This document shows positions 36,680-45,656 of a stretch of 62,602 nucleotides of DNA, piece after piece (position 1 is the stretch's first letter; the number at the start of each line of letters is the position of its first letter). Position numbers and translations under genes: made by a program. Source of the DNA: Candidatus Gastranaerophilales bacterium (GTDB lineage Bacteria > Cyanobacteriota > Vampirovibrionia > Gastranaerophilales > Gastranaerophilaceae); the NCBI GenBank assembly GCA_944326475.1, contig CALVEC010000014.1:1-62602 (forward strand), given 5' to 3'. The notes beneath the pieces are model-generated. The model ran no database searches. It had not been told where the DNA came from and saw only the letters and a list, made by a program, of their open reading frames with translations.

Positions 36680-38041
36680 TTAAAAATCTCCCTTATATTG
36701 TTCGCTGAAATCTTTTGTCGGGACAGATTCTCTTGCCGGGCAGCAATTCATGCAGCCGTGATAGTTTCCGTTTATGAAATTTTTACGCAGTTTTTTATAA
36801 ACAAGGCTGTTGAAAAACTTTTTCCAATCAATACTGTCATTTTTAATAAAATCCGTTAATTTAACATTATTGTTATATCCCCGTAAACAGCATACCTCAA
36901 AATCGCCGTTTGGTCTGAGTCTTAAATGCTTCCAGGGATTTTCGCAGATAATTCTGCCTTTATAATCCATTTGGTGGTATGTTACACTGGTAACTTCTTC
37001 ATAATAAGAATAGTGCTTTTTATTGTGTTTTGCACGGAGCTGTTTTCTTTCTTCAAATAATTTTTCTATAGACATATTTTCCGATAGTTTGTCTATTTCA
37101 GGATATTTTGACTTTAATTCATCCATACTCTTTTGTTCAATCTCTTTTTTTAGTGAATCAAAATCAAACTCCGGTAAAAACATTGTGTAATAAAGCATTA
37201 TTCTGCCTTTAGTGAGTTTTTCTATTTCCGCAATTGTGGTTATTGCACCAAGAAATCCTTCTTTGTCTTGCAGATTCGCATTAAGCAGATTGTCAAAGAA
37301 AAATGTAATCTGCTGCAAGCCCATGCCAAGCGCCATTTTTATAAAATCTTCTACTGTTTCATAGTTTGAAGAATTTAAGACACAAGAAATAGAGGGCTTG
37401 AATGCAAATAAATCTTTTTCTTTTAGCAGCTCCAGATATTGTTTAATATTATTTTGTACTAAAGTAAATACTCCGTCTTTTTCCCATACTGTCTTTTTAA
37501 AGTATTCTTCGCTGACTGCATTTACTGAAAAATTTACACGCATAAGGTTTTCACAAGCAAGTTCCGCCCATTTTCGGCTGAAGGAAATACCATTAGACTC
37601 CAAAAGAATATTAATAGCCGGATAGTTCTTGTTTATATAACTGATATAATCGTAACCTTCTTTTCTAAAAGTGATTTCACCATAGGTGGGAACAAGATTT
37701 GATGTCTTTGCATATAAAGGAACAAGGTAATCGTAAAGCCATTTTTCAGGGATAATTTCCGCTTCTTGTCTTGTTGCAAACTCAAAACAAAATTTACATC
37801 TGCAATTACAGTCACTATTAAAGCTCAACTGTAAAGTTAAATCATCCGGTATACCGACATCAAGCGATTTATCGTGCATTATAAGAAAATCAGAAATTTT
37901 TTCTTTCAAATTAAGACCTTTTAATTTATTAAATCCGGTTTTTTTTACTTTTAATTTCGTCCCTAATACTCTTACAACTTTGTGTTTTCCGTCTTTGTCA
38001 TTTTTAATAGAAAACACTTTTTCCAACAACTTCTCGCTCAT
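36680..38041 (-). CDS. Radical SAM/SPASM protein of surface-glycan locus
   Basis: A 453-residue radical SAM protein. Cys78, Cys82 and Cys85 (CNCRCKFC) form the SAM-cluster motif. The C-terminus has a SPASM-type cysteine set (RPNGDFEVCCLRG, then HGCMNCCPA) for auxiliary clusters. The first 45 residues, with VVRVLGTKLKVKK, resemble a short basic leader found on proteins of polysaccharide loci. AGGAAA precedes the ATG. It is the first gene of the 13-gene operon. The substrate is unknown; a sugar or lipid-linked intermediate is more likely than a peptide, since no small peptide gene is adjacent. Confidence 0.85.
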   Translation of the reverse strand: MSEKLLEKVFSIKNDKDGKHKVVRVLGTKLKVKKTGFNKLKGLNLKEKISDFLIMHDKSLDVGIPDDLTLQLSFNSDCNCRCKFCFEFATRQEAEIIPEKWLYDYLVPLYAKTSNLVPTYGEITFRKEGYDYISYINKNYPAINILLESNGISFSRKWAELACENLMRVNFSVNAVSEEYFKKTVWEKDGVFTLVQNNIKQYLELLKEKDLFAFKPSISCVLNSSNYETVEDFIKMALGMGLQQITFFFDNLLNANLQDKEGFLGAITTIAEIEKLTKGRIMLYYTMFLPEFDFDSLKKEIEQKSMDELKSKYPEIDKLSENMSIEKLFEERKQLRAKHNKKHYSYYEEVTSVTYHQMDYKGRIICENPWKHLRLRPNGDFEVCCLRGYNNNVKLTDFIKNDSIDWKKFFNSLVYKKLRKNFINGNYHGCMNCCPARESVPTKDFSEQYKGDF

Positions 38042-38388
38042 TTTTCCTCATCTTTTCTAAAATTATTAAAACGCAATTTTTATATAAATACAGTTAATTG
38101 TTATTTATCTATAGCAGATATTTACACAATAATGCCCCAACCTCCGACTGTCTATTACCTGATTGTTTATAATATTTTGAAAACACACCGGATTTTTAAC
38201 TGCATTCACTCCTTTAGCCTAAAGTCCGACTTACCCTGTCTATAATACAACAAAAAGAATTGAAATTATACTTTTAAAGCTTTCTAATCTTTACATTTAG
38301 TAATCATACCCAAACCCTTGTATAGCTTTAAAAAACGCCGATATTCATAATGAGATACCGGCGTTTAAAACTACAATATTTTTAATAA
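38042..38388. other. Intergenic region upstream of the glycan operon
   Basis: 347 bases without a credible gene. It should hold the promoter of the 13-gene operon. An inverted repeat CTTTAG-C-CTAAAG lies at 38212-38224 and could be an operator. The right end holds the terminator of the alcohol dehydrogenase gene. Confidence 0.4.
38329..38366 (-). terminator. Terminator of the alcohol dehydrogenase gene
   Basis: On the minus strand AAACGCCG and CGGCGTTT (38366-38359 and 38340-38333) form an eight-base stem followed by Ts. Confidence 0.8.
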
Positions 38389-39600
38389 TTAGTTCATGGG
38401 TTTCATGGATTCTTCGTAAATTGTTTTTACGACTTCTTTTGTTGCCTCATTCGGTGCAAGACTCAAAAGCAAATCTAATGAAGGCGTAGTAAAACAGAGA
38501 TTTACCAGCTTGTCTACATCGTTTTCACTAAATCCGTCGTCTGTAAGTTTTTGAGTAACACCTACACTGAACAACCATTTTTCAACAAGTTTTGCTGCTT
38601 TTTCAGCCTCATCAGGTGTTCCGTTCAATCCCGGAGCTATCGGCTCGAGAATATCAGCAAGTGTTGCAGCTTTATCGGCATAGATTGCCTTAATTACTGA
38701 AGGCAAAAGCATTGCCAGTCCGAGACCGTGAGAAAGTTCCGGTTTTACAGCACTCAGAGGATGTTCAAGAGCGTGTGTATAGTGGAGCATGCCGTTGTCA
38801 AAGCCAACCCCGCCCAGCAATGAAGCGTACAAAAGATAATATCTCGGCTCAACATCTTCAAGATTTTTCAGAGCTTTCGGAAGATATTTTGCAACGAGTC
38901 TTATCGTTTCTTTTGCAAGTGTGACCGCATAAGGAGAAGCTACTTTTGAAGTTGCACCTTCTATGACATGGTTTACAGCATCAATTGCTGTATACATTGT
39001 CTGATTTTTTGACAATTTTGTCATCAATTGCGGGTCGTCAATTGAATATGACGGATAGATGCAGTCATAAGCAATTGCCGGCTTAAAGTTCTTTTCAAGA
39101 AGGGTTGCAACAGCAAATCTGTTGACCTCCGTACCGGTTCCGTGTGTCAGGTTTATCGCAACAATCGGAGCTGCTTTTTCGACAGAAAATTTATATTCGT
39201 ATAAATCGGCTGCTGTTTTATCCGGATATTCAAGCAAAATTGCAACGCTTTTTCCTGTATCAATCGGAGAACCGCCGCCAATTGCGATAACCGCTTTTGC
39301 ACCAAACTCTTTTGCCTGTGCTGTCGCTTCGTCGATTGCTGCAGTCGTTGGATTAGGGGTAACCTTTGCATAATTTACATAACCTATCCCGTTATTGTTC
39401 AGGGCTTTTTCTACATAATCCCACGCGCCGGTTGATTTATATGCGTTTCTTCCGCTGACGACAATAACTTTATCAATGCCTTTTTTCTTCAAATCAGAAG
39501 CAATATCTTCAATTTTTGTGATTGCACCGGCACCGAAAAATACGTTGGTTTTTACTCTTATCTCCTGAATCTTGTTTATATCAACATCTTTTTCCCACAT
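38389..39600 (-). CDS. Iron-containing alcohol dehydrogenase
   Basis: A 403-residue group III (Fe-dependent) alcohol dehydrogenase that reduces aldehydes with NAD(P)H. It has AVIAIGGGSPIDTGKS for NAD binding and the metal ligands in HVIEGATS, HYTHALEHPL and LSHGLG. AAAGGAAAG precedes the ATG. It is a single-gene unit with its own terminator. It fits ethanol-type fermentation; a role in the aldehyde chemistry of the adjacent operon is possible but not required. Confidence 0.92.
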   Translation of the reverse strand: MWEKDVDINKIQEIRVKTNVFFGAGAITKIEDIASDLKKKGIDKVIVVSGRNAYKSTGAWDYVEKALNNNGIGYVNYAKVTPNPTTAAIDEATAQAKEFGAKAVIAIGGGSPIDTGKSVAILLEYPDKTAADLYEYKFSVEKAAPIVAINLTHGTGTEVNRFAVATLLEKNFKPAIAYDCIYPSYSIDDPQLMTKLSKNQTMYTAIDAVNHVIEGATSKVASPYAVTLAKETIRLVAKYLPKALKNLEDVEPRYYLLYASLLGGVGFDNGMLHYTHALEHPLSAVKPELSHGLGLAMLLPSVIKAIYADKAATLADILEPIAPGLNGTPDEAEKAAKLVEKWLFSVGVTQKLTDDGFSENDVDKLVNLCFTTPSLDLLLSLAPNEATKEVVKTIYEESMKPMN

Positions 39601-39715
39601 AATCGATTCTTTCCTTTCTTTTTTCTATCCGATAATATGATACTACATTTTTTGTATTTTAGTTAAGTTTGATTTGAATATATATGCATAATTTTACGAG
39701 GAAGGAAGTATCAAT

Positions 39716-39985
39716 TTACGGACAAATGCTTTCCCAATCCACATCGTCGTCATTGTCTTCGCCGGGTTCAGGGATTCTGTCTCCGTCTTCCAGCATTATT
39801 TGCAGCATGAGTTTTAGCTGCTTTTTGTAGTTAGCCAGTGCAATTTCTCTGGTTTTTGCACAAAAAGCAAAACTCGGAAATTCTTTTATCTCAATGTAGT
39901 GATACGGGTTGCCGTTAAAATCAAGATCAGTACCTTCAATAAGAGTCCAATCAAGGTTTAAGTAATAATCAATATCTTTATTCAT
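39716..39985 (-). CDS. HicB-like protein
   Basis: An 89-residue protein similar to HicB antitoxin/RNase-H-like folds: YHYIEIKEFPSFAFCAKT, then a helix with ALANYKKQLKLMLQIML and the typical EDGDRIPEP, followed by an acidic tail (EDNDDDVDWES). No HicA toxin is adjacent on either side, and its start overlaps the GerMN gene end by 8 bases. It is therefore an orphan HicB-like protein rather than a visible toxin-antitoxin pair. Confidence 0.65.
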   Translation of the reverse strand: MNKDIDYYLNLDWTLIEGTDLDFNGNPYHYIEIKEFPSFAFCAKTREIALANYKKQLKLMLQIMLEDGDRIPEPGEDNDDDVDWESICP

Positions 39986-40577
39986 CCAAGGAATTCTCGC
40001 TCAACGGTTGTGTAATCATTATCCCCTCTCCCCCGAGGACTTCTGCTTGTTTGCCGTCTATATAGAGATAAATCGGCTTTTTGGGAGCATTGTAAAGCGC
40101 GGTTTTTATAATTTGTTTCATTCTGCTGTAAAGACTGTCAGCACCTCCGCCTGTTTGAACATTGCCGCTTATATCGATAATTATTTTCGATTCCGATTCC
40201 ACTACCCCGAGAAGCTTAACGTTCTTCGGAACTTCAGAAAATACACCCTGCGCTTTTTCATCTGCGTCAGGTCCTGAAATCAAAGCCTGTATAGCATAAG
40301 TGAGCTTGTTTTTACCTTGCGGTACTTCGCGTGTGACTTTTTTAAACACACCGGCTGAATTTTTGTCTACACCGAGAAAATACAAAGTAGCATAAGTCTT
40401 TTTAACTTCTTCTTTTTTGGGCGGTTCTTGAACATCGGGTTCCGGCTCCGGTTCCACAACTTCTTCTTTTACAAGTTTTTTTTCAACTCCGGGTTTTGTA
40501 TCAAAAAACTCTGTCCAAATATAGAACCCTGCAACACCTGCAAGTACAACAATAACAAGCTTTGTCCAAAAACTCAT
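39978..40577 (-). CDS. Membrane-anchored GerMN-domain protein
   Basis: A 199-residue protein with an N-terminal transmembrane anchor (KLVIVVLAGVAGFYIW), a Lys/Glu/Pro-rich linker (about 30-60) and a C-terminal GerMN domain (about 65-185: ATLYFLGVD, TREVPQGKNKLTYAIQALI, IIIDISGNV). The domain is known from sporulation protein GerM and cell-envelope lipoproteins and is thought to bind cell-wall material. ATG 40577 has GAGGTG upstream. It is 15 bases after the DUF2993 gene. Confidence 0.8.
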   Translation of the reverse strand: MSFWTKLVIVVLAGVAGFYIWTEFFDTKPGVEKKLVKEEVVEPEPEPDVQEPPKKEEVKKTYATLYFLGVDKNSAGVFKKVTREVPQGKNKLTYAIQALISGPDADEKAQGVFSEVPKNVKLLGVVESESKIIIDISGNVQTGGGADSLYSRMKQIIKTALYNAPKKPIYLYIDGKQAEVLGGEGIMITQPLSENSLDE

Positions 40578-40592
40578 ATACACCTCTTTTTC

Positions 40593-41465
40593 TTATTTAT
40601 CTGTTTCGTAATAGTTTTTAGGCACAAGCACGCTGCCTTTGACTATTACCATACCGTCAGCAACTTTTATATCGCTTACTTTTACTATACTGTTTCTATT
40701 ATCCATGATATTTGTTTTATATACAAATGGGTTAAGTTTGTTAATAAGCGGAAGCAGTGCATCTGCACTTATATATTTTGCCCCGTTGTTGAATTTAATG
40801 TCAGAAAACACAATCTGTTCGTCAGCAACCTCAAGAGCAAGGTCAACAGATACCTGTTTTGCAGAATTTGAGAAAAACATTGGTGTTACAATTCTTACAG
40901 CCAGATGCAATCTGTCACCGTTTATTGACACCTGGGGGTCAAAAACTTTGAACATCGTAACGCTGCCGACTTTCACTGTCAATGAATCCAAAAATTTTCT
41001 GTACTGCTCAGAAAGCAGTGTTTTTTGTAAATCTTCAGACGTAAATACAGCGGTATATCCCATTAAAAAAGGCTCTGCCGTGTAAATTTCTTTGTAAAAA
41101 TCTTTGAAGATAAATCTGTTATATTCACAAAGGGATTCAGCATAAATTCTTGAGAATTGCATGCCTTCTATTGTTACGTTTTCACCTTCTGCAGAGATTT
41201 TCTTAAATTTACCTTCAAAAAGTCCTTTACCGCCGTAAGGTGTGATTTCCACGTCAAATTTTGCGCCGAGCTGTTTTTTTATTGACCGTTCTATCGCACT
41301 TTCTGCCGTTTTTGTTACAATAAAATTCATTCCGGTTATTTTGCTGAAAAATTCCCCGGCGCCGTTTGTAACCGGATACGGCGGCTGTTTACAAACCGAC
41401 AAATCACACTGCGCAAATGTTGGCAGTCCTAAAAACATCATTAAAAATATTAAAAATCTTTTCAT
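40593..41465 (-). CDS. DUF2993-type exported protein
   Basis: A 290-residue protein with a signal peptide (MKRFLIFLMMFLGLPTFAQ). The mature part has the DUF2993/LmeA pattern: AESAIERSIKKQLG, then alternating strands (KGLFEGKFKKISAEGENVTI) and the end VIVKGSVLVPK. The family occurs in cyanobacteria and actinobacteria and has been tied to lipid or glycolipid handling in the envelope. It begins four bases after truB. Confidence 0.75.
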   Translation of the reverse strand: MKRFLIFLMMFLGLPTFAQCDLSVCKQPPYPVTNGAGEFFSKITGMNFIVTKTAESAIERSIKKQLGAKFDVEITPYGGKGLFEGKFKKISAEGENVTIEGMQFSRIYAESLCEYNRFIFKDFYKEIYTAEPFLMGYTAVFTSEDLQKTLLSEQYRKFLDSLTVKVGSVTMFKVFDPQVSINGDRLHLAVRIVTPMFFSNSAKQVSVDLALEVADEQIVFSDIKFNNGAKYISADALLPLINKLNPFVYKTNIMDNRNSIVKVSDIKVADGMVIVKGSVLVPKNYYETDK

Positions 41466-41469
41466 TTTT

Positions 41470-42336
41470 TTATTCCTCCAACGGAAAGACCTTTTCGGCG
41501 CAAAGCTTATTGCCCATTTTCGTTGTTACGCCTGCAAGTTTATCCTTGTATTTAACAAGAACGGTCTCCCCTTCAATATATTCCGAAACGTTATTTATGG
41601 CAACCCCGTTCATAAAAGTTTTAAAATCGGACTCCTTTAGAGAAAATACCGGATATGGAAGCACTGAAAAAGAATCCGTAAAATTTTTTTCAACATCATA
41701 TTTTGTGTGCAGGCTGTCTAACAAAACTGCCGTATCTAAGGTAAAACGACCCGATTGGGTTCTTAACAATCCGGTCATAACTGCTCCGGTTTCAAGCACA
41801 TTCCCGATATCTCTGACTATAGAACGGATATACGTACCTTTTGAACACGATATTTCAATCTTTGCGCTGTGTCCGTTAAACTCGAGAAGTTCAATTTTGT
41901 TTATATATACTGTTCTAGCAGGGATATCCTCCGGAATAATCCCCTGACGGGCTAATTCATAGAGACGCTTGCCGTTATAATGAACAGCAGAGTGCGCCGG
42001 GGGGATTTGTGTAATTTCTCCGCGGAAATGTTCAAGTACTTCTAAAAGCTCTCCGGATTCCACTTCTCTTTCGTTTTTTGTGGTGATTTTTCCCTCAATA
42101 TCGCAAGTATCCGACTCAATACCAAATTTTAAGTCCGCTATATAAGCTTTTTCGTCTGTTAAATATTCAATAAGTCTTGAGGCATTTCCTATTGCAACAG
42201 GTAAAACACCTTCTGCCATAGGGTCGAGCGTGCCGGCATGCCCGATACGCTTAATACCTGTAATTTTTCTTAGTCGTGATACCACATCGTGGGAAGTCAT
42301 CCCTTTTTGTTTAAAAATGTTTATAAAGCCAAACAA
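41470..42336 (-). CDS. truB: tRNA pseudouridine-55 synthase
   Basis: Makes pseudouridine 55 in tRNA. The 288-residue protein has HDVVSRLRKITG, the catalytic aspartate in GHAGTLDPMAEGVLP, KAYIADLKFG and GTYIRSIVRDIG, the TruB set, plus a C-terminal PUA-like tail. It starts two bases after rbfA, a common pairing. Confidence 0.95.
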   Translation of the reverse strand: MFGFINIFKQKGMTSHDVVSRLRKITGIKRIGHAGTLDPMAEGVLPVAIGNASRLIEYLTDEKAYIADLKFGIESDTCDIEGKITTKNEREVESGELLEVLEHFRGEITQIPPAHSAVHYNGKRLYELARQGIIPEDIPARTVYINKIELLEFNGHSAKIEISCSKGTYIRSIVRDIGNVLETGAVMTGLLRTQSGRFTLDTAVLLDSLHTKYDVEKNFTDSFSVLPYPVFSLKESDFKTFMNGVAINNVSEYIEGETVLVKYKDKLAGVTTKMGNKLCAEKVFPLEE

Positions 42337-42338
42337 CG

Positions 42339-42692
42339 CTATTCCTCTTTATTTGAAAGTTTTTCAATGAGGTTCATAACTTTTGTTCCCCGCTCTATTG
42401 AGTCATCGGGTATAAATCTCAACTCGGGAGTGAGTCTGAGCCGGATACGTTTGCCAATCTCGTATCTTATTTTAGAGACATTGGCTTCCAACGCATCGAT
42501 TGTTTTTTGTTTGGTTGTTTCATCGGTTGTAAACACGGAAAAATAAACTTTTGCAAATGAATTGTCGTGCGAAACTTCTACATCTGTTATGGACACAATT
42601 CCTGAGATTCGCGGATCGCGCAGGTCTTTACTGATTATATCCGCAATTTCTTTCATTAAAGTTTTTCTGACTCGTTCGTTTCTCAGTGACAT
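42339..42692 (-). CDS. rbfA: Ribosome-binding factor A
   Basis: Factor for 30S maturation. The 117-residue protein has the KH-like RbfA pattern: RVRKTLMKEIADIISKDLRD, VSITDVEVSHDNSFAKVY, and the end LRLTPELRFIPDDSIERG. Leads the rbfA-truB-DUF2993-GerMN-HicB-like run. Confidence 0.95.
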   Translation of the reverse strand: MSLRNERVRKTLMKEIADIISKDLRDPRISGIVSITDVEVSHDNSFAKVYFSVFTTDETTKQKTIDALEANVSKIRYEIGKRIRLRLTPELRFIPDDSIERGTKVMNLIEKLSNKEE

Positions 42693-42766
42693 TTCAACCT
42701 CCGGTTTTTGAATAATATTGTAGCAGTCATATAAAAATTATACAATAATTACCGCTTTTAATTACA

Positions 42767-42800
42767 ATAAAAGCCGCCGTTTTTCACAAGGCGGCTTTTA
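42767..42800 (-). terminator. Terminator after gpmI
   Basis: AAAAGCCGCC (42769-42778) pairs with GGCGGCTTTT (42790-42799); the minus-strand U-run follows the stem. Confidence 0.85.
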
Positions 42801-42804
42801 TGCA

Positions 42805-44331
42805 TTACTTTATAATCAATGACTCTCCAGTCATTTCTGCAGGTTTTTCAATTCCGAGAATATCAAGAACTGTCGGTGCAACATCACACAAAGCACCTGT
42901 CGTTTTCAATTCTTTGACATCTTTGTCATTAATGACCAAAAACGGTACGGGGTTAGTTGTGTGAGCCGTAAACGGTTTGTGTGTAGTCGGGTCTTCCATA
43001 CACTCAGCATTTCCGTGGTCTGCAGTCAAAAGCATCGTAACTCCGTTTTGTTTGGCTTTGTCAGCAATTTTTCCGACACACTTATCGACTGTTTCAATTG
43101 CTTTTACCGCAGCATTAAATACACCTGTGTGTCCTACCATATCCGGATTTGCAAAATTCACGAGAATAAATCCGTATTCAGGATTGTCCAGTGCTTTAAG
43201 TACGTTTTCACAAACTTCATTTGCACTCATCTCCGGCTGCAGGTCATAAGTTGCAACTTTCGGGGATGCGACAAGCACTCGTGTTTCAAGCTTGTTCGGT
43301 TCTTCAACACCGCCGTTAAAGAAGAAAGTAACGTGAGCGTATTTTTCTGTTTCTGCGGTTCTAAACTGTTTTATTCCGTGTTGGTCGAGAACATCGCCCA
43401 GAATATTCGTTAATGTTTCCGGCTTAAACGCAACCGGCAGCGGGAATGTTTCATCGTACTGCGTGAAGCAGACATAGTAAAGATTTTTTCTTACAGCCTT
43501 TCTGTTAAAGCCGTCAAAGTTTTCAAACGTCATTGCTCTGGTAATTTCTCTGGCTCTGTCCGGTCTGAAATTGAAGAAAATAATTGCGTCATTATCATGT
43601 ATTCTTGATTCTTCGCCTCCGATAACTGTCGGAATTACAAATTCATCTGTAACACCGGCATCGTATGAGGCTTTTATTGCTTCATCAGAAGTTTTTGCAC
43701 AGTTACCTTCGCCGAGAAGCAAGGCGTTGTATGCTTTTTCAACTCTGTCCCAGCGATTATCCCTGTCCATTGCGTAGTATCTTCCGGATATTGTTGCAAT
43801 AGGCGGCAAGTTGTACTTCTTAAGTTCTTCTTCAACCTGAGCAAGAAATCCTGCAGCACTTTGCGGCGGAGTGTCTCTGCCGTCAAGGAAAGCGTGAACG
43901 TATACTTTTTTCAACCCGTTGTCTGCAGCAAGTTTTATCAGTGCAAAAATGTGATTTAAAGAGCTGTGAACACCTCCTGTGCTGACAAGTCCGTACAGAT
44001 GGAGTGCTGAATCATTATCTTTTACATGCTGCACAGCTTTTAAAAATTCTTCGTTTTTAAAAAATGTACCTTCTTTAATTGCTTTGTTTATCCTTGTTAA
44101 TTCCTGATAAACAACACGACCGGCACCAAGATTTAAGTGTCCGACTTCGGAGTTGCCCATTTGTCCCTCCGGAAGTCCGACGTGTTCGCCGTCTGCAAAA
44201 ATCTGAGTATATTTTTCTTCCTTTTTCAGTTTGTCAAAATTCGGTGTATTTGCTGTTTTTGTAGCGTCTTCAGGACTGTCTTTGCTTATTCCCCAGCCGT
44301 CCATTATGCACAATAAAACTCTGTTGTTCAT
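42805..44331 (-). CDS. gpmI: 2,3-bisphosphoglycerate-independent phosphoglycerate mutase
   Basis: Glycolytic enzyme interconverting 3- and 2-phosphoglycerate, with two Mn ions. The 508-residue protein begins NNRVLLCIMDGWGIS (metal aspartate), has the phosphoserine site GNSEVGHLNLGAGRVVYQ, HAFLDGRDTPP, and the C-terminal metal ligands in MVGHTG, LTADHGNAE and AHTTNPVPF. AGGGGAGAT precedes the ATG. A single-gene unit with its own terminator. Confidence 0.96.
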   Translation of the reverse strand: MNNRVLLCIMDGWGISKDSPEDATKTANTPNFDKLKKEEKYTQIFADGEHVGLPEGQMGNSEVGHLNLGAGRVVYQELTRINKAIKEGTFFKNEEFLKAVQHVKDNDSALHLYGLVSTGGVHSSLNHIFALIKLAADNGLKKVYVHAFLDGRDTPPQSAAGFLAQVEEELKKYNLPPIATISGRYYAMDRDNRWDRVEKAYNALLLGEGNCAKTSDEAIKASYDAGVTDEFVIPTVIGGEESRIHDNDAIIFFNFRPDRAREITRAMTFENFDGFNRKAVRKNLYYVCFTQYDETFPLPVAFKPETLTNILGDVLDQHGIKQFRTAETEKYAHVTFFFNGGVEEPNKLETRVLVASPKVATYDLQPEMSANEVCENVLKALDNPEYGFILVNFANPDMVGHTGVFNAAVKAIETVDKCVGKIADKAKQNGVTMLLTADHGNAECMEDPTTHKPFTAHTTNPVPFLVINDKDVKELKTTGALCDVAPTVLDILGIEKPAEMTGESLIIK

Positions 44332-44459
44332 ATTTTATCTCCCCTTATATTTTTATCTGAGTTTATTATCCACGCTAAAAATTTTTTTTAAAGCCTGCAG
44401 GAAATTTTTTTTTGGTAAAAGCATATTTATAGCGGTCGCATCAGCGGAATTGCATTTTT

Positions 44460-44489
44460 TTGATTGCATAAAAAAGTTTGTGTTATGAT
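44460..44489 (+). promoter_or_regulatory. Promoter of tsaE, leaderless
   Basis: TTGATT (44460-44465), 18 bases, TATGAT (44484-44489), then six bases to the ATG at 44496. No Shine-Dalgarno sequence is present. Confidence 0.55.
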
Positions 44490-44495
44490 TTTTGT

Positions 44496-44972
44496 ATGGA
44501 AAAAATTTTTTCAACAACTGTTCACAATCTTGATGAAACGGAAAAACTTGCAGAAAAATTTGCATCACTTGTAAGAGACAATAATGGCGCATTTGTTTGT
44601 CTTTACGGTGATATAGGAGCCGGGAAAACCGCTTTTTCAAGGTTCTGCGCAAAGCACTTGCATGTCAAAGAAAAAGTGACAAGCCCGAGTTTTGTAATAA
44701 TAAATGAGTATCACTCTGGAGATTTACCGGTCTATCATTTTGATTTGTACAGACTCGAAAATGAGGGTGTTAAAACGATAATCGACGAGCTTACCGAGTA
44801 TACCAAAGACGGAGTTTTGACGCTTATTGAATGGGCTGAATTTTCTGATACGGAACTTCCTTTTGACCGTATAGAAATTAAAATAGGTTACGTGTCTGAC
44901 ACAGAAAGAAGTTTTGATTTTTATGCAATCGGTGAAAAAAATAAAAAATTAGTTGAGGGGTTAAAACATTGA
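44496..44972 (+). CDS. tsaE: tRNA threonylcarbamoyladenosine biosynthesis ATPase TsaE
   Basis: ATPase of the TsaBDE complex that makes t6A37 in tRNA. The protein (about 158 residues) has Walker A GDIGAGKTAF (about 35-44), TSPSFVIINEY, HFDLYRLE and LIEWAEF, the standard TsaE set. ATG 44496 is chosen because a -10 hexamer lies just upstream; an earlier ATG at 44478 would precede that promoter. Overlaps tsaB by four bases. Confidence 0.93.
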   Translation: MEKIFSTTVHNLDETEKLAEKFASLVRDNNGAFVCLYGDIGAGKTAFSRFCAKHLHVKEKVTSPSFVIINEYHSGDLPVYHFDLYRLENEGVKTIIDELTEYTKDGVLTLIEWAEFSDTELPFDRIEIKIGYVSDTERSFDFYAIGEKNKKLVEGLKH

Positions 44973-45628
44973 AACTTCTTACGTTTGATACTTGCTTAGA
45001 TAGAACTTATGTAGCGTTATCCGAAGACGGTACAATTATTGAATCAAAAATTGTGGAAAACAAAAACGAAAAATACCATTCTGCATTTTTGATATCAACA
45101 ATAGTAAATATTCTGAAAAACAATAACCTTACGATGCAAAATATCGATGCAATAGGTACCAACATAGGTCCCGGAAGTTTTACCGGAATAAGAGCCTGTG
45201 TTACGGTAGCCAGAGTTATTGCCCAGCAGTTGGACTGTCCGCTTGTAGGAGTCTCATCGCTGGAAATCCTTTCAAATCTTAACAGACAATCTAAAAAAAC
45301 AGCAGTAATGCTGGATGCAAGAAAAAAACAATTTTATCTTGCACTATACGATACGGACGGACGTGAACTCTTGCAGCCGCAGCTTATTAATGATGAAAAA
45401 GCTTGTGATTATACGGACTGCATCATTATTTCCGACGAGGCAGTGCAAAACTTTTTGGCGCAGAAGGGCGTGAAAACGACGCTGTATAAAAATTTCTCAG
45501 ATGAAATAGGTTTGATTTTAAACAGACTTGCTTTTGAAAAACTGAAATGCGGAGATTATCACTGGGCAAAGTTAAAACCACTGTATCTCCAGGCACCGCC
45601 TATCTCAAAGCCGAAGGTCGCAAGTTAG
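44969..45628 (+). CDS. tsaB: tRNA threonylcarbamoyladenosine biosynthesis protein TsaB
   Basis: Partner of TsaD in t6A formation. The 219-residue protein has LTFDTCLDRTYVAL at the N-terminus, NIGPGSFTGIRACVTVARV and LVGVSSLEIL, diagnostic of TsaB. The start is TTG 44969, overlapping the tsaE stop, with GAGGGG nine bases upstream. tsaD is not in the window. Confidence 0.93.
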   Translation: MKLLTFDTCLDRTYVALSEDGTIIESKIVENKNEKYHSAFLISTIVNILKNNNLTMQNIDAIGTNIGPGSFTGIRACVTVARVIAQQLDCPLVGVSSLEILSNLNRQSKKTAVMLDARKKQFYLALYDTDGRELLQPQLINDEKACDYTDCIIISDEAVQNFLAQKGVKTTLYKNFSDEIGLILNRLAFEKLKCGDYHWAKLKPLYLQAPPISKPKVAS

Positions 45629-45656
45629 TTGCACTGCCTGCAAAATTACACATTTT

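Noticed and set aside
36680-38041. Ribosomally made peptide (RiPP) maturase, because of the SPASM domain
   Set aside because: No small precursor peptide, protease or exporter gene is adjacent; the neighbours belong to glycan synthesis.
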